In this document: positions 48,821 through 61,561 of the stretch, one piece after another
How positions within the stretch are numbered: the stretch's first letter is position 1
Layout: every line of letters begins with the position of its first letter
Assembly: GCA_029959085.1 (NCBI GenBank)
Contig: JARWIR010000091.1
Span: 1 to 64,000, forward strand
DNA: 64,000 nt
Source: Nemophila menziesii
Lineage: Eukaryota; Streptophyta; Magnoliopsida; Boraginales; Hydrophyllaceae
Direction of reading: 5' to 3'
Notes under the pieces: model-generated
The model's database searches: none
What the model was told of the DNA's origin: nothing
What the model saw: the letters and a program-made list of their open reading frames with translations, nothing else
Position numbers and translations under genes: made by a program

Positions 48821-50341
48821 TGGTGGGGGCAAAGGTGTGATAAAATAATAGATAAATAATAATAATTATAATAAAGAGCACACACCCTTGGGAACCACGA
48901 AACTCACTGCAAGTATCACAGATCGTTTGCAAGTTTTAATGATAAGTCAAGTTCGTTCGCAAGGACTTACTCTGTTAGATATACTTATGTTTAACAAGCG
49001 TAGATGAATTTAAATAATTTAGAATAAAATATAAAAAGATAAAATAATATGAATAACTATCTGATGTGAAATAATAAATAAGAATGCAGATAAATAAATA
49101 TGGATGTAAGTCTAATAGATTAGGGTCACTAATATGTATCTATTTTACTAAGTTGTTATTCTAACCTGTCATAGATTAAGCATTATATATTAACCATGAT
49201 TCTAAATTCTACCTAGCCTCTATTAGGCTTAGGAGCAACCTCTCCACTACCAAGGATTCCTGAGTAATGATTGGTGATTAAATCAAACCTTTATGGCTAT
49301 CTAGTTAGGCGAATGATCAAAACTAGACGATTATGTGGTGTTGTCAATAACTAAGAATAATCCTAAGATTTGCCAAATCTAGGGTTGTAACAATAAGTCA
49401 AAACACATAATAAAAATATACGCCAAGCTCAAATCAATTAAAATAACAAATAGTATTTATGAAATTTAAGACAAAATTATAACCCAACAATTAAAAGTAA
49501 ACTTACAGAATAAAAGCTTAGAAATATGGTTGAGCATAAATCTATAGCTAATTACCCTAAATATAGAGAAGGTGAGATGTAGAAGAGGAGTTTGTCACTC
49601 TCCAATTTCTTGCTTCTTGTCTTCCTCTATAGGTCAGCTTGCTTCTTGGATGAATAGCTTGATTCTAAGGATGAATATTAATTAGGGACTAAGCTATTAT
49701 TTAAAACTGAGACAATACAAGAAAGGACTAAGCCTAAACTTGAAACTAAGCAAGGACATGTTTACAATGGTATAAGGGTGTATTTATAGGTGTTTAGGAA
49801 GACCTAATTCGTTTTTTTGAAGGAGAAATGGACTCCTATAGTCCAACTCAAATTCGTAGTTAGATAAGGATAATTACTGCTAACTTGTTTTTACCATATC
49901 TTCTTTGTTACTGGACCGTTTTTTACCCATAAGATATCAAAAGAATCCTCACGGAATTATCTATCTCCCTATGAAAGGGATCTTCCAGAATCGGCTCGGT
50001 TTTGAAGTTATAATCACTTCTTTAGGCGTAGCTGTAGAAATTCAGATTTATTTGACAGCTTTTCCTTTTTCTAATTGAACTCTGTGTCCTTCTATCTCCA
50101 GATTTCTTCAAGATCTTCTTTCCTTATCTTTAGACTTGACTTGGAATTTCCATATTATCTTTAAAGCTTCACACTAAATAAATAATTAAACCCAATATGC
50201 GCTAGAAATAATAATTTACTAAATCAAGACTAGAAATAGGAAAGTGCAATATTTAATGGGAAAATAAACTAAAAGACTTCCTAAAACACAAAAAATGACG
50301 TCTCCAACTAATATTAAATCATCACAATTGGGGAGACATCA
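48821..50341 (-). mobile_element. LTR A, unit 6
   Basis: About 1521 bp, shortened by the 8-bp loss shared with unit 7. Confidence 0.65.
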
Positions 50342-51157
50342 AGACCCCCAACTCAAAGTTGTATCGTCCCGATACAATAAAGATAAAAACAAAGGGAAGT
50401 CTCTAAATACACATCTAGGTCAATTAAGCACAGAGGAAAGAAGATATCAGAATATGGAGAATAGACTCAAAGCAACTACTCAGAAAATTTCATGTAATAA
50501 TATTTACAAACTACATACCTGCACACTTCTCATATCCACAGTCAACACGGTTTGAATTCAAGATTAGATTAGCTTCGCAATGTAAGAAGGAGAGGAACTT
50601 TACTTAGTTCACCAAGGAAGCTATAGATTGTTCATCAAACCTTACTTGTATCCAAAGATCCACTTAACTACTCTCTATTGGCTTAATCACTTCTCGATTA
50701 CATAGCAAAGAATCAAAATGTCTTTAAGGTTGTAATGTAGGCTTAGGGACATTATGATAAGTATATTTGGATAATTTAGAGTGAGCTTTTGGCTCTCTCC
50801 TCACTAGCCATCAACGAATCGCCCTAGAGCTTGAGTTACTCTCATAAAACGTTTCTCACTCAACCCAATAATTTCTCTGATGCACAAAGTAGCATCCCCA
50901 ATAACCCAATTAAAGCATAAGATGTTCACATAAAAATTCCTCTTTGCCGGTCCAAATATATATTCTTTTCAAATCAATTTTCTTCTTTTGTATAGCTATG
51001 ACTCTTGATGTTCGAGATATCACGCTATTTTTTCATATATTTTTTTTTCTTTTCAATTCTAGCTCGTATCTTCTTTTTTCATTCACTATTACCCCGGCAA
51101 AGGGTTACAATATAAACCTGTGAATCATCACCAATATATAGAACGAGCGCAATTAAT

Positions 51158-51511
51158 AAGCTTGATGAATTTCGATTACATGCTTATGAAAATGCTAAAC
51201 TTTACAAAGAAAATACCAAGAGATGGCATGATAATCGGATTCGAGAGAAGAACTTTGTAGTGGGACAAAGAGTGTTGAAATATAATTCAAAGTTCAGTAA
51301 TTATCTGGAGAAATTAAGATCGAAGTGGTCAGGACCTTACATCGTGACCAAAGTTACACCTCATGGAGCTATAGAGATAGAACACCCACTTGAAAACCGT
51401 ACATTCATGGTGAACGGTCATCGTTTAAAGATATATCATGGAGGTGAAGATACCGATCGTGCAAAAGACCCACATCCCGGAGAGGTCATGTACCTCCTCG
51501 AAGCTCCTTAA
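51158..51511 (+). pseudogene. Integrase C-terminal remnant, unit 6
   Basis: Has Glu in SNYLEKLRSKW as in unit 4. The frame upstream is disrupted by the two added T residues, so the upstream reading seen in other copies is lost here. Confidence 0.85.
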
Positions 51512-51748
51512 AAGCACGAGGTAACCCGTCGAGCTTAACGACGTTAAACAAAAGCCAATTTCGTGTATATTAGTTTAAGTTTTTCAATTTTCGTAGTGTA
51601 AATTAGTTTAATTTTCATTAAATTTAGTGTTTATTATTAAGAAATGAGGAAGGGTGTTTGTTTTTGATGATTTCAGGGGTATAATGGTCATGAGTTTGGG
51701 GTCAAAACGATGAGAAAACAGAAAAATTTGAAGTCCACAACAGGTTTG

Positions 51749-51962
51749 ACCGGCTAGCCGGCGAGCTGGCCGGCATACCGGCCAAAAGAGCTGAAGGACC
51801 CCAACTCTCTGACCACTGCGTCAGCAATGACGCAGCATTGCTGCGTCAAGATTTGCGCCAGCAAGATTCCGCCGGCATGCCGGTCAGCTGACCGGCTAGC
51901 CGGCCAAAGAAGGAGAAGGTTCTGGTCCTTGCGTCAGCAACGACGCAAGGTCGCTGCGTCTC
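51749..51962. repeat. GC-rich palindrome cluster, unit 6
   Basis: Full two-block form, 214 bp, same as unit 2 by inspection. Confidence 0.85.
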
Positions 51963-52188
51963 GAAACACGCCATCGACCTGAAAGTCTGACTAATGATTC
52001 AGGATTATCAAGGATCGGAGGTAATGTCTCAAGATCCTTAAAGAGTCTCCTTCGCATACACCAAACCTAAAAACCTGAAAAAGATGAACAAACAAAGCGT
52101 AAAACTGAAAAATAAAAATACAACTTACACTAAAGGATAAACACCAAGTCACACGCTACCGTCCCCGGCAGCGGCGCCAAAAACTTAA

Positions 52189-53679
52189 TGGTCCTTTGTG
52201 TGTTCTAAAATAAATGCAATAAGAAAAGAGAACCACAACCGCAAGTGTACGGTTGTCCCAAGTAATAATAGTGATAAAACAGATTCGTTCTCAGGGACGT
52301 ATTGGTTGACTCTAATGCTTAGCAGATAGTGATTAATTGCACGTAAAACAAGTTAATGATTTTAAGATTGGTTGTTTGTTTTTCTAATAACTAAGAAAAA
52401 TAATGTAAAGACTAAATTAATGCAAATATAATGCTGGACGCAGCTAAAAATAACTGGACGCGAGATATGAGAGGTAATACTCGAGCAACGCTAGGGTTTC
52501 ACCTAAATCTAATCATTCCATGTATTGTTTAAGGGACGAATTCGGTAATTAATATTGGTCGGGATTCAATTATCTTCTTACCCCCGTCAGGGTGGACTAA
52601 GGAGCTCTTCTCAGGTGCTACAAACCCCGTCAGGGTGAATATAGTCCACCTTCGAATGATTAAAGCCTAACTACCCAATTGGCCGTAGGATTAATTAAGC
52701 CTGTCAAGGTCAAATAATTTCTATCCTACTTTCGTTAAATAGTTCTGTACCTAGACCCCCATCAAGGTGATCCAATTGCCACTAATTGGAATAGCCTAAG
52801 TACTAGGTCCTAATATTGATTAGCTATTTCAATAAAAGTCAATACGTGTAAATTAAAGAAAAATATTAAATACCCAATTCGATTTCAATTGAAATAATCC
52901 CAAATTCAAAGACATAGAATGGAAAAGATTGGGGTTCAACCCATTACGCGTTCTCAAGTACCAAATGAAATTAGTTCATAATCGTAAGAACTAAGAAAAT
53001 AAATTGAAAGGAATTGATGATTGTTTTAGAGAAATAGAAATAAGAATACTAATTAGGAAGTTCATTCGGCTGCAAAGTGGAGATATAGACAGTCTCCAGC
53101 TCTTGGCTTCTTCTTTTCCTTGCTTCTGCTTCTTCTCTTTTTGTCTGACTTTGTGAATAATGAATTGTGTGTAAAATAGAAGTAAAAAAGCCTTATTTAT
53201 ACTCTAAAATTCGGACTTGGACCTTAGGCTAAGGTTTAAAAGAAATAATAAAGGCCCAAGTCCATTATCTTAGCCCAAAATCCCGTAACTGCTGCACCAC
53301 CTCCACTAAATCAGCACTAGCCGGTTCGTTTCAACTCGGATTGACCTCATTCTAGTTGCTAAAGTTCCGTAACTCAATGGGGCACAATTTCTCTTCAAAG
53401 GTCAGCGGCTGAATATACTCTTAGGTGGCTTGAAATCAACAATTTTTATCAGTGTCCAGATTTGCAACTTCCTCTCCTAGCTAGTATTCAAAACCTACAA
53501 ACTTTTCACAAAAATACAAAATATTACGCGTAAAAGTTTAATAAATTAAAATTACTAGAAATTAAAGAGGAAAATCGGATTATTGCATATTTAGTCCAAA
53601 ATTCTATCGAAATAGTCAGATAATCACCTAATTTGATGTCTCCTAAGCATATAAATATAGAACAACAGGGGAGACATCA
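52189..53679 (-). mobile_element. LTR B, unit 6
   Basis: Same ends and length; private changes around 53030-53065 (tttagag, gaatact, gttcatt). Primer site 52162-52179. Confidence 0.7.
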
Positions 53680-53681
53680 GC

Positions 53682-53978
53682 AAGTTAGTTATTAACATAC
53701 CGTTTGTAGAAGCTCTCAAGAGAATACCAAAATATCTTAAATTCATGAAGGACATTCTCTCTAACAAACGAAGCTTAGAAACTGAGGAGATGAATGGATT
53801 GTCAAAGGAGTGTAATACTACATATCAAATTAAATTACCACTAGACGCACGTAAACCCAATAACTCTTGGATGGGACCATACATGGCTACAAAGAATAGA
53901 TCCGAGAAGTTCGTGGGAGTAAAAGGCAAGGGATTCAAATTTAGCCTGCCAAATATTAATAAATTTACTCATTGCTAG
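53682..53978 (+). pseudogene. gag/pol-integrase fusion remnant, unit 6
   Basis: Private Asn for Asp near the end (SLPNINKF). Otherwise consensus. Confidence 0.7.
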
Positions 53979-54830
53979 GGAGGTGATGTTCACACATAAT
54001 CACAGAGGTAACACGTCGAACTAAACGACGTTAAACAAAAGTGCTCTTGGGAGACACCCCTTGTTTTAATTGCTTTCTAGTTAATTCTAAGTTAGTGTAT
54101 ATTATTAATGTGTTCACAAGCTAATAGGAGAGAAAGGTAGTGTGTTATATGTGCAGGAATTGACTTTTGGGGTCAAATAGATGAAAAAATCAGGAAACAA
54201 GAACTTTCTTCCGGTGTACCGCAGGTCCAAAACCGTGGCGATGGTTTTCCACCACGGTTCATTGTCGAGAATAGGGAGAGAAAACCATATCGGGAAATCG
54301 CAAGATAAGGTTTTTTCCAAAACGGGTTCGGTACACCGCACGATTCTTCCGGTGTACCGCAGGCGGAAAAAAATTGCTACAGCAACAGAAAAAAAAGAAA
54401 AAAAAATTTCGTCGGGACAGTTTTTCACTACGGGTCACAGCCGAGACACATTAGCAAAATCGTAGCGAAAAATAGCGCATACTGTTTAATTTTTTTTTAT
54501 TTTAGCTAAAACTTCAAAAGGCCATAACTTTGTGCTCGGAAGTCGGAATTCACTTTTTTAAGAGCCTAGATCGCATATTTTATCGAGATCTATCTACTAG
54601 AGTTGAGAAAACCTGATTTTGAGTTAAAATAAAAACGCTTTTTAGACCCAACCCCTATAATACACCTTGAAGCTTAATTAACCATCATAAAACATCATCA
54701 AATCGTCAAGCGTTCAAGAGTTCTTCAACAACAATCAAGAGTACCTCCTTCTACCATTGATAATCATTCATCCAAGCAACAAACTCAAGCCACAACAGAA
54801 AAGATGACTTGAGTTGTGGTTTATTCAAAG

Positions 54831-55271
54831 ATGACAAACAGAACGAATGTTATGGATTACAAGAGGAAGTGTTCAATAATAGGGAAGAACAAGAAATTGC
54901 CTGGAGCCACAACAGAAAAGTCCATTAACCTTGATGAGCCTATTGAAAAGAAACCAAAGACACCAGCACAACCACTACAAAGGAAATTAACAGCAAGGAT
55001 GAGTGTACCACCAAGGCCTAAAGCAAAGACACCAATCCAAGATCAAATTTATTTGTCAAATCTTAATAGAAATTCAAAGAGTATATCCACAACACCAGCA
55101 TGGTCAGTTAAATTGATGAGAAAAATTGGTAATATAAAAAGAGAATTCAACGCCTGCTGGGAGGAAATTTCAAGGATTAAAGACTTGGATATTGATAATT
55201 ATGCTTTTTCTTCGGAAGATGATTTGGTAGATCTTTATGGCGAGGTACCCCGTTCTAATACTTCTTCTTAA
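54831..55271 (+). CDS. Unknown 146-residue ORF, unit 6
   Basis: Full length. Gly25 (type B), Ala108, Leu135; private Glu for Asp at residue 111 (CWEEIS). Confidence 0.35.
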   Translation: MTNRTNVMDYKRKCSIIGKNKKLPGATTEKSINLDEPIEKKPKTPAQPLQRKLTARMSVPPRPKAKTPIQDQIYLSNLNRNSKSISTTPAWSVKLMRKIGNIKREFNACWEEISRIKDLDIDNYAFSSEDDLVDLYGEVPRSNTSS

Positions 55272-56516
55272 TTTCTTGTATGCATTAGTTAAGGTTTCTA
55301 GTTTAAATTTTATATTTCTTTATTGAGTCTTCTTCGAGTCGTGGGGACACGACTACTTTTGAGTTAGGGGTGGGGATTCGTTGTCCTCATCTTCTTTTTT
55401 TGTTTTTGCATAAAATTTAAAAGTTTTAGGTTTGAATTGGCATTGAATATAGTGAATGTACCTATTGAGCATTATTTAATTAAGTTAATGATAGTAAGTA
55501 GTATGTTATTGAAAGGTGACACAAAGATGTTTAGTATGCATGTATGAAAACAGGATGTAAAAGATAGAAAAGATTAATGAGAAATGCGTAAGAAGTCAAA
55601 TTGAAACTCAGGGAGAGTTATTGGGTGTGTAGAACGTGAGGTTTCAAATTAGTTGAAAACCCGCTTGTCTATGAACTAGTAGTGATTAAGTAACAAGATT
55701 CGGTAGTTAGAAAAGTGAATAAGGCAATTATTTCATATTTGAAGCCACTTGAACCCTTTTTAGCTTTCTTACCCTTTTTATTTGATTATTATTATTTATC
55801 TGTCTTAGCCTCTCCGATATTTTCTAAAGCCTTTTATTTAACCACATTTTAAGCCATACCCCTAGTTTATAGGACTTATCCATATGACCCGCACTCGAAT
55901 CGCAAAACCTGAGACAAGTCATTTTTAGAGCTTGAGTTTGGGGTGGTGGGATTCATCATTAGGGAACATTGGGTTTGAGAAATTGTAATTGTGATATTAT
56001 TGATGATGAAAAAGTTATTATTGTAACCGTTTGCCGGGGTAATAGTAAATGAAAAAAGCTGAAAAGCATGAAAAGAAAAGAATATATGAGAAAAAAATAG
56101 TGTGATATCTCAACATAAAAAAGAGAGTCATAGTTTTACAAAAGAAAAAAGAGATATATGAAAAGATTGAAAAGTATTTGGATTGGCAAATACTTTAGGT
56201 GTATTTAATAATTTAATTATCGTCCTATATTTATATTTTCCTATTTCTTGTCTTGATTTGTTGATTTATTATTTTTAGAGTATATTTGGTTTAATTGTTT
56301 GTTAATTGTGAAGCTTTAAAGATATATGATAATTAATTATATGCCAAATTAATTCGAAGAGATAAGGGAAAGAAGATAATGATGAAAATTGTATATAAAG
56401 GAAGGAAATATAAAAAAAGAAAAGATAAAAATGCCATTAAAAAACATAACATTTAACTAGGCCTTTAAAAATTTTATTTCAAACTTTGAGGCCTAAAAAC
56501 GTATTTTCCTCAAAAT

Positions 56517-57025
56517 TCAATTCTTCTCTGAGCAATCTATTACAGAGTGGCCTGGCTTGCCACAATGAAAACACCTGTTTCCGCTAGCAAATCAGGTAAA
56601 GCGGCCGACTCCACCACCACCACCGTCTCTACCACCACCACCACCATTATTACCACCATGTGGGCAATCTTGGGCCATATGCCCTGGCTTTCCACAGATG
56701 TTTCAAACTCCAGTTCGCTCACATGGACACTCTCGAGATATGTGCCCGTACCCACCACAGTTGTAGCACCCAGCGCCGCCACCAACACCACAACGCCCAC
56801 CACCACAAACAAGGGCAACAACCACACCTTCACCCTGGCGACATTCCTTAGAAAAATGCCCAGTTCTTCCGCACTTGTGACACTCCCTACCGCCGCTGGC
56901 ACAACCACCACCGATACCAACATCACAGTCTCGAGCTACGTGGCCGATCCTTCCACATGTGTAACACTCACCACCACCATCACTTTCGTTGCGATCCCCA
57001 TTACCGTTCCTTCTGTTGTACCCAT
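56517..57025 (-). pseudogene. Zinc-knuckle gene fragment, unit 7
   Basis: Both shared TGA codons. Unlike units 1-6, the first two knuckles read CYTCGRIGHVARDC and CHKCGRTGHFSKEC with Cys for Ser between them, which are the right-arm versions of the sequence. Private Cys for Ser after knuckle 3 (ECPCERTGV). Confidence 0.85.
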
Positions 57026-57251
57026 GATGGGTATGGGTACAACAGAAGGAACGGTAATGGGGATCGCAACGAAAGTGATGGTGGTGGTGAGTGTTACACA
57101 TGTGGGAGGATCGGCCACGTAGCTCGAGACTGTGATGTTGGTATCGGTGGTGGTTGTGCCAGCGGCGGTAGGGAGTGTCACAAGTGCGGAAGAACTGGGC
57201 ATTTTTCTAAGGAATGTCGCCAGGGTGAAGGTGTTGTTGTTGCCCTTGTTT
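56807..57251. repeat. Hairpin with nearly identical arms, unit 7
   Basis: Arms 56807-57025 and 57033-57251. I count only 2 mismatches in 219, both new (t at 56952; t for g near 57235). All of the ancestral arm differences are gone because the left arm now matches the right. Confidence 0.97.
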
Positions 57252-58158
57252 ATATATTATATGTATGTTATGTATATTGTAATTTAAGCTGATTAAATAG
57301 ACATATATATATAGAGTACAGGTTGTACGTGGGTTGGCACATGGATATCCTTATCCTATAATTATATGGATTTATAAATTATAATGAATGATTTTAAAGA
57401 TTTAGAATAAAATTAATTTTTATGCCATGTTTAGATTAATTATTAAAGGAAAAAAATAATAGAAATAACAAATAATAAAAGAATGAAAGGAAAAAAATAA
57501 TTTTATTTGGAATATAAAAAATAAAAAAGGAAATAAGTAATGTATTATTTGGATTTAAATTGTAAAAAGATAGGTGATTAGTCCTAAAGTTAATGATTCA
57601 CTAATTTTGGCAAAGTCTAACCTAAACAAATATTCAAAATACATTTTTAAATAAATCATTCTATAACAAAAAATTATTTTCCATATAAAAAACTACATAA
57701 TTAAAACATTTCCGTATTACAAAACTTTAAAACCGAAACAATTTTATAATTACAATAATTTCTTTTCTAAAACCAAACAATTCCATAATTTTTCCTATTT
57801 TATAATATAGAATTAAATCACTTTCTTAAATCATCAAACCTGGATGTGCATAAAAACAAAAAGAATCAATTACAAATCGGGCATTAAAAACATGAACAAA
57901 ACGTAGTGGGTTGACTGTACAAAAATAGTCGTGCGACACTAGATTTTAAAATATTTTATCTTTTAAATAGCTTCAATATGAGAGGATTTTAAAACGAGTC
58001 ATTCTAAAAGACATCAAAGAATTGTTGTATATATTGTATTTTCTTAAACAATAAAATTATAAATCCAATCTAAACAAAAGAAAATTAATAAGGAAATAAC
58101 TAAACGTATTAGCCTTCACGTATTAGAAGATAAAGACATAATTATCTGGCTGCATGAT

Positions 58159-58192
58159 TGGTGGGGGCAAAGGTGTGATAAAATAATAGATA

Positions 58193-58249
<57 letters not shown>

Positions 58250-59715
58250 GAGCACACATCATTGGGAACCACGAAACTCACTGCAAGTATCACAGATCGT
58301 TTGCAAGTTTTAATGATAAGTCAAGTTCGTTCGCAGGGACTTACTCTGTTAGATATACTTATGTTTAACAAGCGTAGATGAATTTAAATAATTTAGAATA
58401 AAATATAAAAAGATAAAATAATATGAATAACTATCTGATGTGAAATAATAAATAAGAATGCAGATAAATAAATATGGATGTAAGTCTAATAGATTAGGGT
58501 CACTAATATGTGTCTATTTTACTAAGTTGTTATTCAAACCTGTCATAGATTAAGCATTATATATTAACCATGATTCTAAATTCTACCTAGCCTCTATTAG
58601 GCTTAGGAGCAACCTCTCCACTACCAAGGATTCCTGAGTAATGATTGGTGATTAAATCAAACCTTTATGGCTATCTAGTTAGGCGAATGATCAAAACTAG
58701 ACGATTATGTGTTGTTGTCAATAACTAAGAATAATCCTAAGATTTGCCAAATCTAGGGTTGTAACAATAAGTCAAAACACATAATAACAATATACGCCAA
58801 GCTCAAATCAATTAAAATAACAAATAGTATTTATGAAATTTAAGACAAAATTATAACCCAACAATTAAAAGTAAACTTACAGAATAAAAGCTTAGAAATA
58901 TGGTTGAGCATAAATCTATAGCTAATTACCCTAAATATAGAGAAGGTGAGATGTAGAAGAGGAGTTTGTCACTCTCCAATTTCTTGCTTCTTGTCTTCCT
59001 CTATAGGTCAGCTTGCTTCTTGGATGAATAGCTTGATTCTAAGGATGAATATTAATTAGGGACTAAGCTATTATTTAAAACTGAGAAAATACAAGAAAGG
59101 ACTAAGCCTAAACTTGAAACTGAGCAAGGACATGTTTACAATGGTATAAGGGTGTATTTATAGGTGTTTAGGAAGACCTAATTCGTTTTTTTGAAGGAGA
59201 AATGGACTCCTATAGTCCAACTCAAATTCGTAGTTAGATAAGGATAATTACTACTAACTTGTTTTTACCATATCTTCTTTGTTACTGGACCGTTTTTTAC
59301 CCATAAGATATCAAAAGAATCCTCACGGAATTATCTATCTCCCTATGAAAGGGATCTTCCAGAATCGGCTCGGTTTTGAAGTTATAATCACTTCTTTAGG
59401 CGTAGCTGTAGAAATTCAGATTTATTTGACAGCTTTTCCTTTTCCTAATTGAACTCTGTTTCCTTCTATCTCCAGATTTCTTCAAGATCTTCTTTCCTTA
59501 TCTTTAGACTTGACTTGGAATTTCCATATTATCTTTAAAGCTTCACACTAAATAAATAATTAAACCCAATATGCGCTAGAAATAATAATTTACTAAATCA
59601 AGACTAGAAATAGGAAAGTGCAATATTTAATGGGAAAATAAACTAAAAGACTTCCTAAAACACAAAAAATGACGTCTCCAACTAATATTAAATCATCACA
59701 ATTGGAGAGACATCA
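58159..59715 (-). mobile_element. LTR A, unit 7
   Basis: About 1557 bp, the longest copy: +39 bp from microsatellite expansion near its 3' end and -8 bp from the loss shared with unit 6. Confidence 0.65.
58193..58249. repeat. Expanded TAA microsatellite (unit 7 only)
   Basis: About 19 uninterrupted TAA repeats, against about 6 in unit 1 and an interrupted run in B units. Lies just inside the 3' end of LTR A. Confidence 0.95.
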
Positions 59716-60529
59716 AGACCCCCAACTCAAAGTTGTATCGTCCCGATACAATAAAGATAAAAACAAAGGGAAGTCTCTAAATACACATCTAGGTCAATTA
59801 AGCACAGAGGAAAGAAGATATCAGAATATGGAGAATAGACTCAAAGCAACTACTCAGAAAATTTCATGTAATAATATTTACAAACTACATACCTGCACAC
59901 TTCTCATATCCACAGTCAACACGGTTTGAATTCAAGATTAGATTAGCTTCGCAATGTAAGAAGGAGAGGAACTTTACTTAGTTCACCAAGGAAGCTATAG
60001 ATTGTTCATCAAACCTTTCTTGTATCCAAAGATCCACTTAACTACTCTCTATTGGCTTAATCACTTCTCGATTACATAGCAAAGAATCAAAATGTCTTTA
60101 AGGTTGTAATGTAGGCTTAGGGACGGTATGATAAGTATATTTGGATAATTTAGAGTGAGCTTTTGGCTCTCTCCTCACTAGCCATCAACGAATCGCCCTA
60201 GAGCTTGAGTTACTCTCATAAAACGTTTCTCACTCAACCCAATAATTTCTCTGATGCACAAAGTAGCATCCCCAATAACCCAATTAAAGCATAAGATGTT
60301 CACATAAAAATTCCTCTTTGCCGGTCCAAATATATATTCTTTTCAAATCAATTTTCTTCTTTTGTATAGCTATGACTCTTGATGTTCGAGATATCACGCT
60401 ATTTTTTCATATATTTTTTTTCTTTTCAATTCTAGCTCGTATCTTCTTTTTCATTCACTATTACCCCGGCAAAGGGTTACAATATAAACCTGTGAATCAT
60501 CACCAATATATAGAACGAGCGCAATTAAT

Positions 60530-60883
60530 AAGCTTGATGAATTTCGATTACATGCTTATGAAAATGCTAAACTTTACAAAGAAAATACCAAGAGATGGCA
60601 TGATAATCGGATTCGAGAGAAGAACTTTGTAGTGGGACAAAGAGTGTTGAAATATAATTCAAAGTTCAGTAATTATCTGGGGAAATTAAGATCGAAGTGG
60701 TCAGGACCTTACATCGTGACCAAAGTTACACCTCATGGAGCTATAGAGATAGAACACCCACTTGAAAACCGTACATTCATGGCGAACGGTCATCGTTTAA
60801 AGATATATCATGGAGGTGAAGATACCGATCGTGCAAAAGACCCACATCCCGGAGAGGTCATGTACCTCCTCGAAGCTCCTTAA
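60530..60883 (+). pseudogene. Integrase C-terminal remnant, unit 7
   Basis: Private Ala for Val in the FMVNGHRLK motif (FMANGHRLK). Otherwise as unit 1. Confidence 0.85.
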
Positions 60884-61120
60884 AATCACGAGGTAACCCG
60901 TCGAGCTTAACGACGTTAAACAAAAGCCAATTTCGTGTATATTAGTTTAAGTTTTTCAATTTTCGTAGTGTAAATTAGTTTAATTTTCGTTGAATTTAGT
61001 GTTTATTATTAAGAAATGAGGAAGGGTATTTGTTTTTGATGATTTCAGGGGTATAATGGTCATGAGTTTGGGGTCAAAACGATGAGAAAACAGAAAAATT
61101 TGAAGTCCAAAACAGGTTTG

Positions 61121-61334
61121 ACCGGCTAGCCGGCGAGCTGGCCGGCATACCGGCCAAAAGAGCTGAAGGACCCCAACTCTCTGACCACTGCGTCAGCAAT
61201 GACGCAGCATTGCTGCGTCACTATTTGCGCCAGCAAGATTCCGCAGGCATGCCGGTCAGCTGACCGGCTAGCCGGCCAAAGAAGGAGAAGGTTCTGGTCC
61301 TTGCGTCAGCAACGACGCAAGGTCGCTGCGTCTC
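61121..61334. repeat. GC-rich palindrome cluster, unit 7
   Basis: Full two-block form; shares cactattt and ttccgcagg with unit 5. Confidence 0.85.
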
Positions 61335-61561
61335 GAAATACGCCATCGACCTGAAAGTCTGACTAATGATTCAGGATTATCAAGGATCGGAGGTAATGTC
61401 TCAAGATCCTTAAAGACTCTCCTTCGCATACACCAAACCTAAAAACCTGAAAAAGATGAACAAACAAAGCGTAAAACTGAAAAATAAAAATACAACTAAC
61501 ACTAAAGGATAAACACCGGGGTCACACGCTACCGTCCCCGGCAGCGGCGCCAAAAACTTAA

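Larger units (their letters stand above)
46699..56040. repeat. Tandem unit 6 (type B), 9342 bp
   Basis: Type-B at the alternation markers. Shares with unit 7 an 8-bp loss (ggaaatta) in LTR A (junction 49827/49828; 59201/59202 in unit 7) and later variants (ctatctactagag, ttttgagttaa). Two extra T in T-runs near 51050 and 51077 shift frames upstream of the integrase piece. Gene-free stretches: 47913-48820, 50354-51157, 51512-51748, 53979-54830, 55272-56040. Confidence 0.98.
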
